Source: an uncultured Pelagibacteraceae bacterium (GTDB taxonomy: Bacteria > Pseudomonadota > Alphaproteobacteria > Pelagibacterales > Pelagibacteraceae). Taken from it: DNA of 64,000 nucleotides. Under the pieces are notes generated by a model, which searched no databases, was not told the origin of the DNA, and was given only the letters and a program-made list of their open reading frames with translations. Made by a program: the position numbers and the translations under genes. This document shows, one piece after another, positions 42,415-51,418 of the stretch; the first letter of the stretch is position 1; every line of letters starts with the position of its first letter. The DNA lies in contig CABYDT010000001.1 in the NCBI GenBank assembly GCA_902517865.1, positions 27,862-91,861 of the forward strand, in the 5' to 3' direction.

Positions 42415-44175
42415 CTAAACTAAAACTTTTCCTTCTTCTGAAATTTCCTCCTCGTCATCTGGTCCGAGTATCATTTCATTATGAGGTTTGCCGGATGGTA
42501 TCATTGGAAAACAATTTTCATCTTTTTTTACAACACAATCAAAAATTACCGGCTTATTAATTTTCATCATCTCCTCAATTTTGCCATCTAACTCATTTGG
42601 ATTAGTTGCTCTAATGCCAACTGCTCCGTATGCTTCTGCTAATTTAACAAAGTCAGGTAAGGCTTCAGTATAACTTTCTGAATAATTTTTTTCATGAAGT
42701 AATTCTTGCCATTGGCGAACCATGCCCATCCATTGGTTATTTAATATAAAAATTTTAATTGGTAATCTATATTGTACAGCAGTTGATAGTTCTTGTATAT
42801 TCATGAGGATTGAAGCTTCCCCTGCTATATCTACAACTAATTTTTTTGGATGAGCTAATTGAACACCAATTGCTGCAGGTAAACCATACCCCATAGTTCC
42901 TAAACCACCTGAAGTCATCCATCTGTTTGGCTCTTTAAACTTATAAAACTGAGCAGCCCACATTTGATGCTGGCCAACCTCAGTTGTAATAAAAGTATCT
43001 TGTTTTTTTGTTAATTCATATAGCCTTTCTACTGCTTGTTGAGGCATAATTAATTTTTTATCTTTTTTGTAAGATAATGACTTCTTTTTTCTCCAAGTTT
43101 CAATTTGACTCCACCAAGCACTAATTTTTTCTTTGTTTGAGCTGTTAAAGTTTGAGTATTTAGTTTTTAGTATTGTTATCATCTCAGAAATTACCGTTAA
43201 AGAATCTCCAACAATTGATAAGTCCGTTTTGACGATTTTGTTTATTGATGATGGATCAATATCAATATGTATTTTTTTTGAATTTGGCGAAAACGCATCA
43301 ACTCTTCCTGTAATCCTATCATCAAATCTTGCTCCAATATTTATTAATAAATCGCAATCATGCATGGCATTATTTGCTTCGTATGTGCCGTGCATTCCAA
43401 GCATTCCTAAAAATTGATGATCATCTCCTGGTATCGCGCCCAAACCTTGTAAGGTTGAAGTGACTGGAAATCCAGATAGCTTCACCAATTCTCTTAATGC
43501 TTTCGATGCTTCAGGTCCAGAATTTATAACTCCGCCACCTGTATAAAAAATTGGTTTTGATGATTTAACTATCATCTCTACCGCTTTTTCAATATTAGTT
43601 AAATCAGAATTAATAATTTTTTTCTTATTATCAATTTCAATTTCTTTAGAAGATTTATAAACTCCTTTTTGAAACTGAATATCTTTTGGAATATCAATTA
43701 AAACAGGACCTGGTCTTCCAGTTGTAGCAATGTGAAATGCTTTGTGAACTGTTTCGGCAATTTTGTTTACATCTTTAATTAACCAATTGTGTTTTGTACA
43801 AGGCCTAGTGATTCCTGTTGTATCACATTCTTGAAATGCATCTGTCCCTATTAAATGTGTTGGCACCTGCCCAGTTATACAAACTAAAGGAACCGAATCC
43901 ATATAAGCATCGGTAAGCGCGGTCACTGTATTCGTTGCACCTGGTCCAGATGTGACAAGAATTATCCCTGGCTTACCTGAAGATCTAGCATAACCTTCGG
44001 CAGCATGACCAGCACCTTGTTCATGTCTTACTAATATATGTTTTATCTTTTTTTGTTTTGATATTTGATCGTACATTGGCAAGACTGCGCCACCTGGATA
44101 ACCAAATATATACTCGACTCCATGCTCCTCGAGCGCTTTAAAAACAATCTCTGCACCAGTTAATTGATTGGTCAT
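42415..44175 (-). CDS. ilvB: Acetolactate synthase large (catalytic) subunit
   Basis: A thiamine-diphosphate enzyme making acetolactate and acetohydroxybutyrate. From the ATG at 44175 (MTNQLTGAEIVFKALEEHG) it has 586 residues, with an AGGGAG ribosome-binding site just upstream. An in-frame ATG at 44259 would add 28 residues overlapping miaA. The N-terminal domain shows FGYPGGAVLPMYD and the catalytic glutamate in LVRHEQGAGHAAEGYAR. The C-terminal domain shows the thiamine pyrophosphate motif with NNQWMGMVRQWQEL. Confidence 0.96.
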   Translation of the reverse strand: MTNQLTGAEIVFKALEEHGVEYIFGYPGGAVLPMYDQISKQKKIKHILVRHEQGAGHAAEGYARSSGKPGIILVTSGPGATNTVTALTDAYMDSVPLVCITGQVPTHLIGTDAFQECDTTGITRPCTKHNWLIKDVNKIAETVHKAFHIATTGRPGPVLIDIPKDIQFQKGVYKSSKEIEIDNKKKIINSDLTNIEKAVEMIVKSSKPIFYTGGGVINSGPEASKALRELVKLSGFPVTSTLQGLGAIPGDDHQFLGMLGMHGTYEANNAMHDCDLLINIGARFDDRITGRVDAFSPNSKKIHIDIDPSSINKIVKTDLSIVGDSLTVISEMITILKTKYSNFNSSNKEKISAWWSQIETWRKKKSLSYKKDKKLIMPQQAVERLYELTKKQDTFITTEVGQHQMWAAQFYKFKEPNRWMTSGGLGTMGYGLPAAIGVQLAHPKKLVVDIAGEASILMNIQELSTAVQYRLPIKIFILNNQWMGMVRQWQELLHEKNYSESYTEALPDFVKLAEAYGAVGIRATNPNELDGKIEEMMKINKPVIFDCVVKKDENCFPMIPSGKPHNEMILGPDDEEEISEEGKVLV

Positions 44176-44215
44176 TTTCTCCCTAAGATTGAATTTAACC
44201 GATGTTTGAATTGGG

Positions 44216-45124
44216 TCAAGTTTTAGATATGTAAGAGCTAACTTTTTTTTGTAAATCAAGATAATTTATATCATCAAAAGCTTTCCAATCCTTCATTTGA
44301 CCTCTTTGCCAAGTATATTGACGTTTTGCATATTGTCTTGTTCTGACTAAAACATCATTTTTTAGCTCATCTAGTGAAATTTTTTTACACAGATAAAGAT
44401 GTATTTCTCTAAGGCCTATTATTGAATTGGCGGTGTGAAGTGATTTTTTCCAAATATCTAATTTATAAAAGTTCTTTGCTTCCTCTACTGCTCCACTATT
44501 GAGCATATCATCAAATCTCTTTTGTATTCTTTTTTCAATTTCTTTTTTTTCAGGTATTAAACAAACTTTAATAAAATCTTTTGTTTGAAAATTTTTTTTA
44601 TTTTCTTTGGTGTGCCATTCAGATACAGTCATTCCAGTATGATCATATACAGCAATCGCTCGGTAAAGCCTTTGCGTATCATTAAGGTCATCCAAGTGAT
44701 CAAATATTCCAGGATACTTGTTCGAATAACTGTTGATCATCATGTGTCTACCTAATGGATTTAAATTCATTTCTATTTTTGGAATTTCTGGAATATCTAC
44801 CAATCCGTCAATCAATACTTTGAAATAAAGTCCGGTGCCACCAACAACGATAGCTACTTTATTTTTTTTATTTATCTCTTTAATTTTATTAGTTGCTAAG
44901 GTGTACCATTTTCCTACAGAAAAATTATCATTAACTGATGTACATCCATATAAATGGTGTTTGATATGTTTTTCATCTGGTCTTGCAGAAAGAATTTTGA
45001 TTTCTGAATAAACTTGCATACTATCTGCATTCACGATTTCACCATTATAATTTTGGGCTAAATCGATCGCTAATTTAGATTTTCCCGACGCGGTTGGGCC
45101 AAATAACAGAATTATTTTTTTCAT
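44216..45124 (-). CDS. miaA: tRNA dimethylallyltransferase
   Basis: Adds the dimethylallyl group from DMAPP to A37 of UNN-decoding tRNAs. It has 302 residues. P-loop GPTASGKS at residues 9-16, NADSMQVY, SVGKW..., VVGGTGLYFKVLIDGL and the C-terminal RTRQYAKRQYTWQRGQ are all family signatures. It lies between degP and ilvB. The modification depends on the isoprenoid pathway that dxs and ispA belong to. Confidence 0.96.
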   Translation of the reverse strand: MKKIILLFGPTASGKSKLAIDLAQNYNGEIVNADSMQVYSEIKILSARPDEKHIKHHLYGCTSVNDNFSVGKWYTLATNKIKEINKKNKVAIVVGGTGLYFKVLIDGLVDIPEIPKIEMNLNPLGRHMMINSYSNKYPGIFDHLDDLNDTQRLYRAIAVYDHTGMTVSEWHTKENKKNFQTKDFIKVCLIPEKKEIEKRIQKRFDDMLNSGAVEEAKNFYKLDIWKKSLHTANSIIGLREIHLYLCKKISLDELKNDVLVRTRQYAKRQYTWQRGQMKDWKAFDDINYLDLQKKVSSYISKT

Positions 45125-45131
45125 TAAGGAG

Positions 45132-46547
45132 TTATTTTACTTTAACACCAATATATCTCGTAGAATTATTCAAATCCACAATAGTTAATAGTATAGATTT
45201 TTTTCCAGATTTAATTAATTTAGAAATTTTTGCTTGAAAATCTTTTGTATTTTGAACTTTGGAGTTTTGCACCGCGATCACTGCATCTCCAGGAGTAATC
45301 GGAAGCATACCTAATGGACCATTTGGATTAATATTTGTGATGATCACTCCTTTTTTTGTTTTTAATTTTGATCTGTTTTTTACATCATTATTATTAATAT
45401 TTCTTACGCTTACACCAAGATCTGCTAGTGATTTGTCCTCACTTTCTTTTGGCTTGATACTCTTTTTAAATTCAGCTGTGTCCTCTAATCTACCTAAAAC
45501 AACATTTTTTGTTAAAACTTTTTTATCTCTCCAAATTTTGACCGTAGCAGCTTTTCCAACAGGAGCTTCTCCCACGACTTTAGGTAATTCTCTCATAGTT
45601 TTTATTTTTGTTCCGTTAAATTCTATGATTATATCGCCAGGTTTAATTCCTGATTTAAACGCTGGGCCTTTGGGATTTACGTCCGTAACAAGAGCGCCTA
45701 TTGGCTCCTTCAAAAAAACTGCATCTGCAATCTCTTTTGAAACAACTTGAATCCTCACTCCAAGCCAACCTCGCTTTGTTTCACCGAATTGTATTAGTTG
45801 ATTAATAACATTTTTCGCAAAATTCGCAGGGATTGCAAATCCTATACCAACAGATCCACCAGAATTTGAAAAAATTGCAGTATTAATTCCTAATACATCT
45901 CCGTTCATATTAAATAATGGACCGCCCGAATTTCCTTGGTTGATTGATGCATCAGTTTGAATAAAATTATCATATCTACCCATATTGATATCTCTATTAA
46001 TCGCAGAAATAATTCCAGATGTTACGGTACCACCAAGCCCGAAAGGATTTCCAATTGCAACGACCCAGTCACCTACTTTAGCTTTTGAAGAGTCGGCTAA
46101 TTTTAAAGCTTTAAAAGTTTCATTTGATTGAATTTTAAGAACAGCAATATCACTTACTGGATCTGTTCCTATTAATTTAGCTTCATATTCCTTACCATCA
46201 GTAAAGCGAACAAATATACCTTCTGCTCCTTGTATAACGTGATTGTTAGTTATTACTGTACCATTATTTTTTATTACAAATCCTGATCCAAGTGCTACTG
46301 TTCTTCTTTGTTTCTGTCCTTTGTTTTGATCTTTAAAAAATTCCTCGAATGGAGATCCTGGAGGAACTTGGAATGGAAAAGGATTTCCTCCTCTAGTTTC
46401 AACAACCTTTGTAGCCGAAATGTTCACAACTGAAGGCATTGATTTTTTTGCTAGTTCTGAAAAACCCTTTGAAATATCTGCTATTGATTGATTACAAAAA
46501 GATGTAATTAAAATAACAAAAAATATGTGCTGAATTTTCATTCTCAT
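45132..46547 (-). CDS. degP: DegP/HtrA-type periplasmic serine protease
   Basis: A 471-residue trypsin-like protease/chaperone with a signal peptide (MRMKIQHIFFVILITSFCNQSIA). The catalytic triad is His in TNNHVIQGA, Asp in DIAVLKIQ and Ser in QGNSGGPLFN. Two PDZ domains follow (GWLGVRIQ... and a C-terminal one around ITNINPNGPLGM). I chose the ATG at 46547 because it overlaps the DUF2065 stop as ATGA; an in-frame ATG five codons earlier is less likely. It shares an operon with hflK, hflC and DUF2065, all membrane quality control. Confidence 0.95.
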   Translation of the reverse strand: MRMKIQHIFFVILITSFCNQSIADISKGFSELAKKSMPSVVNISATKVVETRGGNPFPFQVPPGSPFEEFFKDQNKGQKQRRTVALGSGFVIKNNGTVITNNHVIQGAEGIFVRFTDGKEYEAKLIGTDPVSDIAVLKIQSNETFKALKLADSSKAKVGDWVVAIGNPFGLGGTVTSGIISAINRDINMGRYDNFIQTDASINQGNSGGPLFNMNGDVLGINTAIFSNSGGSVGIGFAIPANFAKNVINQLIQFGETKRGWLGVRIQVVSKEIADAVFLKEPIGALVTDVNPKGPAFKSGIKPGDIIIEFNGTKIKTMRELPKVVGEAPVGKAATVKIWRDKKVLTKNVVLGRLEDTAEFKKSIKPKESEDKSLADLGVSVRNINNNDVKNRSKLKTKKGVIITNINPNGPLGMLPITPGDAVIAVQNSKVQNTKDFQAKISKLIKSGKKSILLTIVDLNNSTRYIGVKVK

Positions 46548-46729
46548 TGTTTCAAAAACCATATGATAATAAACCCTATTATAGCAAAAACAAGGCCTCC
46601 GACTCTTAATTTAGATATCGGAAGATCTTTAATTTGATTTAACATATTTTTCATTTGTGAAGGAAAAATTGCATATAATAATCCTTCGAGTACTAGTAAA
46701 AGCCCAATAGCGATAATGAGCTCATTCAT
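46544..46729 (-). CDS. DUF2065 family small membrane protein
   Basis: A 61-residue protein with two hydrophobic helices: LIIAIGLLLVLEGLLYAIFP and LRVGGLVFAIIGFIIIWFL, joined by a short basic loop. The length, the EGLLYA motif and the position between hflC and degP match DUF2065 proteins, which are regularly found next to hflKC. Function unknown; probably related to HflKC or membrane proteolysis. Confidence 0.85.
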   Translation of the reverse strand: MNELIIAIGLLLVLEGLLYAIFPSQMKNMLNQIKDLPISKLRVGGLVFAIIGFIIIWFLKQ

Positions 46730-46738
46730 ATATCTAAT

Positions 46739-47650
46739 TTAATTTTTTTTTGTTGCTGGTTTAGTAGATCTAGATCTAAATTTTCTCGCACCTGACTTAC
46801 CGAAGAATTTAAAGAAATCACTATCCGGAGATAAAATTAGAGATGTTTCGTTTCCTATTAAAGCTTTTTCATATGATTGCATAGATCTATAGAAACTAAA
46901 GAAAGCAGGATCTTTTCCGAAGGCACCTGCAAAAATTTTATTTCTTTCGCTATCGCCTTCACCTTTCAAAATTTCAGCAGTTTTTTTTGCTTCTGCTATA
47001 ATAACAGCAACTTCTTTATCTGCTGTAGATCTAACTGTTTGTGCAATTTCTGCACCTTCTGCTCTAAATTCTTTTGCTTCTCTTTCCCTTTCAGTCTGCA
47101 TTCGTCTGTAGATAGCTTCACTATTTGCTTGAGGTAAATCGGCTCTTTTAATTCTAACATCAATAATTTCAATACCAAGTTTGGCTGCTTCATCATTCAC
47201 ATCGCTTGTAATTTGTCCCATTAATCTTGCTCGATCTTTAGAGACCAATGTTTGCAACTCCTCTTTACCTAAAACACTTCTAATTCTAGCATTTACGATA
47301 GTTGAAAGTCTTGATCGTGCTACTCTTTCATTTCCAACGGAAATATAAAATTTTAATGGATCTTTTATTTTAAATCTTGCAAATGCATCGACAATTAATC
47401 TCTTTTGATCAGATGCAATAACTTCTTCGGGTGGTGCGTCTAAATTTAAGATTCTTGTATCCAAAAATACTACGTTTTGAATTACAGGGATTTTATAATT
47501 TAAACCTGCTTTTTTAATTACTCTTTTCGGATCACCAAACTGAAGAACGATCGCTTGTTGAACTTCAGACACTGTAAAGAATGTCAAGTAAGTCAAAAAT
47601 CCTAAAACTAAAAAAATAGGTGCTAAAAATTTTAATGTTTTTTCTTTCAT
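46739..47650 (-). CDS. hflC: HflC, SPFH-domain membrane protease regulator
   Basis: A 303-residue protein with one N-terminal transmembrane helix (about residues 8-27) and an SPFH/band-7 domain starting SEVQQAIVLQFGDPKRV. It includes DAFARFKIKDPLKFY and a long helical C-terminal part. HflK and HflC form a cage around FtsH in the inner membrane and modulate its proteolysis. The stop and start of hflK and hflC overlap by one base. Confidence 0.95.
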   Translation of the reverse strand: MKEKTLKFLAPIFLVLGFLTYLTFFTVSEVQQAIVLQFGDPKRVIKKAGLNYKIPVIQNVVFLDTRILNLDAPPEEVIASDQKRLIVDAFARFKIKDPLKFYISVGNERVARSRLSTIVNARIRSVLGKEELQTLVSKDRARLMGQITSDVNDEAAKLGIEIIDVRIKRADLPQANSEAIYRRMQTEREREAKEFRAEGAEIAQTVRSTADKEVAVIIAEAKKTAEILKGEGDSERNKIFAGAFGKDPAFFSFYRSMQSYEKALIGNETSLILSPDSDFFKFFGKSGARKFRSRSTKPATKKN

Positions 47651-48744
47651 TAATCTTCCTTTTGTATTTTTTTAAGTTCAGGGAGCGGTAAATATGGTAC
47701 TACACCTCCGCCTGATTTTTTATCAATAATAATTTTATTTATGTCTGCTAAAACTTTTTCCATGGTCTCAAGATACATTCTCTCTTGAGTTACCGTTCTA
47801 GCTTTTCTATATTCGTTATATACGGCAACAAATCTTGAAGCCTCACCCTCTGCAAGAGCAACAACCTCTTTTTTATAACCCTCGGCCTTTTGAATGATCT
47901 GGGCTGCTTCTCCTCGTGCTCTAGGTATCACGTCATTCGCATAAGCTTCAGCTTCGTTTTGTTGTCTTTCTTTATCTGCTTTTGCAGCTTGGACATCTCT
48001 AAATGCATCTATAACTTCGCCTGGCGGGTCAGCTTTTTGAGTTTGAACTTGTGTGATTTCTATTCCTGACTCGTAATTGTCTAAAATTTCTTGCATGATT
48101 GCTTGAGTATCAATCTCTATCTGTGCTCTACCCTCAGTTAAAATTGCTTGAATATCATTTCTTGCAATAATTTCTCTCATTGCGGTTTCAGCAACACTTT
48201 TAACAGTGTCTTCTGGGTCTTGAATATTAAATAAGAATTTACCAGCATCTTTAATTACCCAAAAAACTGAATAATCGATATCAACTATGTTTTCATCTCC
48301 GGTTAGCATTAAACTTTCTTCAGGAACATCATTAACGCTTGCGGCTCTACCAGTATCTGCAGCCGACCTATATCCAACATCTATTCGGTTAACTCTTGTT
48401 ACTTTTGGAGTTAGGACTTTCTCGATTGGAAAAGGTATATGGTAATGTAATCCTGGCTGGGTTTGATTTACATACTTTCCAAATCTCATGACCACACCTT
48501 GTTCGTCGGGTAATACTCTGTAAAAACCGCTACCTAACCAAAGTGCGGCAACTATAATTATAAATAGAAATATGGGTCTTCCGCTACCAGGCATATTTTT
48601 AGGAAAAATTTTTTTTAACTGTTCTTGAAATTGTCCTGCTAAATCATCAAAATTTGGAGGTCGTCTTCCACCTGATCCGCTACCGCTACCGCGGCCTCCT
48701 GGTGGTGTATCTTCACCACCATTTCCCCATGGTGAATTAGCCAT
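47650..48744 (-). CDS. hflK: HflK, SPFH-domain membrane protease regulator
   Basis: The partner of HflC, about 364 residues from MANSPWGNGGEDTPPGG. A glycine-rich cytoplasmic start (GRGSGSGSGGRRPPNF) is followed by a transmembrane helix (PIFLFIIIVAALWLGSGFY) and an SPFH domain (VLPDEQGVVMRFGKYV). An in-frame ATG at 48765 adds seven residues (MINKIFK). The glycine-rich opening and order hflK-hflC are typical of the family. Confidence 0.95.
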   Translation of the reverse strand: MANSPWGNGGEDTPPGGRGSGSGSGGRRPPNFDDLAGQFQEQLKKIFPKNMPGSGRPIFLFIIIVAALWLGSGFYRVLPDEQGVVMRFGKYVNQTQPGLHYHIPFPIEKVLTPKVTRVNRIDVGYRSAADTGRAASVNDVPEESLMLTGDENIVDIDYSVFWVIKDAGKFLFNIQDPEDTVKSVAETAMREIIARNDIQAILTEGRAQIEIDTQAIMQEILDNYESGIEITQVQTQKADPPGEVIDAFRDVQAAKADKERQQNEAEAYANDVIPRARGEAAQIIQKAEGYKKEVVALAEGEASRFVAVYNEYRKARTVTQERMYLETMEKVLADINKIIIDKKSGGGVVPYLPLPELKKIQKED

Positions 48745-48838
48745 TTTAAAAATTTTATTAATCATTATTTATCTCTTTTAAATTCTGCGCTACTAATACA
48801 TATATAGATGGGTATTTTAAAGTAAAAAACAAGGTTAA

Positions 48839-49654
48839 ATGGACGCGAAAAAAGCAAATTTAAACAAGGATTTTAAGGATAGAATTTCTCCAAAGAGCCA
48901 ATTCGTCAAAAAAAGGATTCCAAACGTTAAAAAAATAATCGCAATTTCAAGTGCGAAAGGCGGTGTTGGTAAATCCACTATTGCAGCTAATATTGCAGTT
49001 GAGCTTGGTAAAAATTTTAATGTTGGGCTATTGGATGCCGATATTTATGGTCCATCAATCCCACAATTATTTGGAGTAAAAGAAAAACCAACTACTGATG
49101 ATGGAAAAAGATTAAACCCAATTATTAAATTTAATGTTTATTTAATGTCTATTGGTTTTTTAGTAGATGAGAAATCTCCGATGGTCTGGAGGGGGCCGAT
49201 GGTTATTAGCGCAATAAAAACTTTTGTAAATAATGTTAATTGGTCCAGTTTAGATTATTTAATTATTGATATGCCTCCAGGAACAGGTGACGCTTTAATT
49301 ACATTCTCACAAGAACTTGAAATTGATGGTGCAATAATAGTTACAACTCCTCAAAAATTATCTGTAAATGATGCGATGAGAGGTATTGAAATGTTTAAAA
49401 AAACTAACGTACCTATTCTTGGAGTGATAGAAAATATGTCTTATTTAATTGATGAGAATAATAGCAAAAGATTTATCTTTAGTAAGGGTGGTGGAGAAAT
49501 GATTTCGAAAAATCAAAATATAAAACTTCTTGGTCAAATACCAATACATGAGTCAATAAGCAAATCTTCAGATGATGAGGTGCCCTTAATGCATTCTATG
49601 AATGAAGATATCATTACTAATGAAATTAAAAATATTGCTTTAAAAATTAAATAA
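48839..49654 (+). CDS. mrp: Mrp/ApbC family iron-sulfur cluster carrier ATPase
   Basis: A 271-residue P-loop NTPase with the deviant Walker [12 protein letters not shown], then [27 protein letters not shown] and [13 protein letters not shown]. The C-terminal region contains no CxxC motif: [14 protein letters not shown] replaces the usual ENMS-(F/Y)-x-CPxC. That motif bridges the iron-sulfur cluster at the dimer interface, so this protein may differ in mechanism. The usual N-terminal DUF59 (MIP18) domain is also absent. Confidence 0.88.
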   Translation: MDAKKANLNKDFKDRISPKSQFVKKRIPNVKKIIAISSAKGGVGKSTIAANIAVELGKNFNVGLLDADIYGPSIPQLFGVKEKPTTDDGKRLNPIIKFNVYLMSIGFLVDEKSPMVWRGPMVISAIKTFVNNVNWSSLDYLIIDMPPGTGDALITFSQELEIDGAIIVTTPQKLSVNDAMRGIEMFKKTNVPILGVIENMSYLIDENNSKRFIFSKGGGEMISKNQNIKLLGQIPIHESISKSSDDEVPLMHSMNEDIITNEIKNIALKIK

Positions 49655-50594
49655 TCAAATCTTGCTTACCCAATACATCCATAAGCTCATTCCACTCTCT
49701 TTTACTTAGACCAGATGTTTCATGATTTAAAGATTTTCCATTCATAAATGATTTGATAACATTTAATCCTTTAGCAGAAACATGAGCAGCTCCTATTCTA
49801 TAATCGAGAAAAGCAGCATGAGTAATTGGTACCCATTTTTTTAAAGTATTCAACATTGCTTCTGCATAAACCCTAATTTCATACTGCGCGTGCTTATCAG
49901 CTCTCAGAAATAAGAAATTCATTAAGTTTAACAAATCAGTTTTCCAATACCATTGAGTGTAAGAATTTAGTGTCAGGTTCATTCTAGCTAATTCTCTAGC
50001 TAATCCGTTTTTATTTTCATCTATAACTGAACCATCAAATTTTTCATTCAGCATTGTTTCATAATTTTTATAAGTTCTTTCAGCATCATCCTTTAGGATG
50101 TTTAAAACCTCTTTTGCTTGATCGCCGTTTAGAACTTCTCCTCTTCCTTGTCTGTTGTTACTTGATTGTGCAGCTAAATGATCTGAAGTTGGAATATAAA
50201 ATTCCTTATCTAAAATGGAGTAACGCGCAGAATATTCATTTACATTTGCTGTTCGATGTCTAATCCATTGTCTTGCAATAAATATAGGTAGCTTAACGTG
50301 GTATTTTATTTCACACATTTCAAACGGCGTACTATGCCAGTGCCTCATTAAATATCTTATTAATCCCTCATCCGTTGAAACTTTTTTTGTTCCTTTGCCG
50401 TACGAAACTCTTGCTGCTTGAACAACAGAAGTGTCATCTCCCATATAATCTACTACTCGAATAAAACCATGATCTAAAATTGGAATCGCCTGATATAAAA
50501 TCTTCTCTAATTCAGGCGAAGTTACTCTTTTAGTTTGATTGTTTTGACTTTGTTGGTCAGCTATTTCTTGCTTTTGTTGCTTTGTTAATTCCAT
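49647..50594 (-). CDS. thyX: Flavin-dependent thymidylate synthase
   Basis: Makes dTMP using FAD and methylene-THF, in place of ThyA. It has 315 residues. The ThyX motif reads [15 protein letters not shown] (residues 112-126). The canonical form is RHRxxSxNExSxRYS; here the Ser is Asn117. The other conserved features are intact, including [23 protein letters not shown] and the C-terminal [15 protein letters not shown]. The 3' end overlaps mrp by eight bases. It is divergent from the tmRNA gene. Confidence 0.95.
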   Translation of the reverse strand: MELTKQQKQEIADQQSQNNQTKRVTSPELEKILYQAIPILDHGFIRVVDYMGDDTSVVQAARVSYGKGTKKVSTDEGLIRYLMRHWHSTPFEMCEIKYHVKLPIFIARQWIRHRTANVNEYSARYSILDKEFYIPTSDHLAAQSSNNRQGRGEVLNGDQAKEVLNILKDDAERTYKNYETMLNEKFDGSVIDENKNGLARELARMNLTLNSYTQWYWKTDLLNLMNFLFLRADKHAQYEIRVYAEAMLNTLKKWVPITHAAFLDYRIGAAHVSAKGLNVIKSFMNGKSLNHETSGLSKREWNELMDVLGKQDLII

Positions 50595-50641
50595 AATAAA
50601 TAAATCTTTAAAATGCCAAAAATAAGTTTTATATTATATCC

Positions 50642-50903
50642 GTTGGATTTCCAACTATGACGATAAACGAATCTCGTAATAAACATTTCGGACCAGGGGG
50701 CGGTACCCTGCACCTCCACCAAATGCAACTCACGGGGGTGAACTAGGCTCGACGGGTGTCTAAAAGTTTTTCTTTCGTTCGGTAAAGTCCCGCCGCAATG
50801 GACAACTTATAAATGCAAATGATAAATTTGCTCTTGCTGCTTAATTAACTTAGGTTAGTTTTGCAAACGGGGTCCGGGGCACCTGGCAACAGAACGCCCC
50901 TAT
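50642..50903 (+). ncRNA. ssrA: Transfer-messenger RNA, circularly permuted two-piece form
   Basis: The acceptor piece comes first: the T-arm region GGACCAGGGGGCGGTACCC ends with CACCTCCACCA, where CCA is 50719-50721. A 12-base spacer (50722-50733) follows, then the coding piece starts GGGGGTGAACTAGGCTCGACGGG at 50734; GGGGGTG pairs with CACCTCC to rebuild the acceptor stem. The tag frame from GCA at 50815 reads ANDKFALAA and stops at 50842-50844. The terminal helix GGGGC...GCCCC ends about 50900. Outer ends are approximate. Permuted tmRNA is the rule in alphaproteobacteria. It rescues stalled ribosomes with SmpB. Confidence 0.95.
50881..50897 (+). repeat. Direct repeat copy 1 (probable att site in ssrA 3' end)
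   Basis: The 17 bases ACCTGGCAACAGAACGC lie in the last hairpin of the tmRNA coding piece. An exact copy in the same orientation is at 55055-55071. Extending four more bases gives 20 of 21 identical. The 3' ends of tmRNA genes are well-known integration targets for tyrosine recombinases. Confidence 0.85.
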
Positions 50904-50924
50904 AATTTTAAATCATTATCTGAG

Positions 50925-51398
50925 TTAGTCTTTTAATTTAAATATTAAGCTTGCTCCGTTGTTGCAATATCTTTTTCCAGTTGGTTTTGGGCCATCATCA
51001 AAGACATGGCCCTGATGTCCCTCGCAAATGGCACAATGATATTCTGTCCTTGGTATTAGTAATTTAAAATCTAATTTTGTGGCGATAACATTTGGATAAT
51101 GATCAAAGAACGATGGCCAGCCAGTACCACTATCGTATTTCTTTGAACTACTAAATAAAGGTGTTTTACATCCCGCACATAAATACTCACCATTTCTTTT
51201 TTCATTATTTAAATGACTGGTAAATGGTCGTTCAGTTCCTGCTTGTCTCAGGATGTAATATTGATGTTTAGTAAGTATCTCCTTCCACTCTTTATTAGAT
51301 TTAATAATTTTTTTTATATTTTGAGCAAAAGCTTGTAGTGTTACAAAGGGTGTCAACAGTCCTAGAACTATTATTTTTATGAATTTTCTTTTTTTCAT
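50925..51398 (-). CDS. msrB: Exported peptide-methionine (R)-S-oxide reductase
   Basis: Reduces methionine-R-sulfoxide. It has 157 residues. The N-terminus MKKRKFIKIIVLGLLTPFVTLQAFA is a signal peptide, so the enzyme is probably periplasmic. Zinc ligands are in CAGC and CAIC, STGTGWPSF appears as SGTGWPSF, and the catalytic cysteine is in GKRYCNNGASL. Most MsrB proteins are cytoplasmic, which makes the export signal notable. It lies just inside the putative island, next to the tmRNA end. Confidence 0.93.
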   Translation of the reverse strand: MKKRKFIKIIVLGLLTPFVTLQAFAQNIKKIIKSNKEWKEILTKHQYYILRQAGTERPFTSHLNNEKRNGEYLCAGCKTPLFSSSKKYDSGTGWPSFFDHYPNVIATKLDFKLLIPRTEYHCAICEGHQGHVFDDGPKPTGKRYCNNGASLIFKLKD

Positions 51399-51418
51399 TA
51401 CTAATGCTAATATAACTT

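Noticed and set aside
44173..44259. Longer acetolactate synthase start at 44259
   Set aside because: It adds 28 unconserved residues, overlaps the end of miaA, and has no ribosome-binding site; the ATG at 44175 has AGGGAG just upstream and the normal family start.
45259..45750. 163-residue open frame antisense to degP
   Set aside because: It mirrors a well-supported gene on the other strand and its composition (F/S/L-rich) is that of complement reading. No independent evidence.
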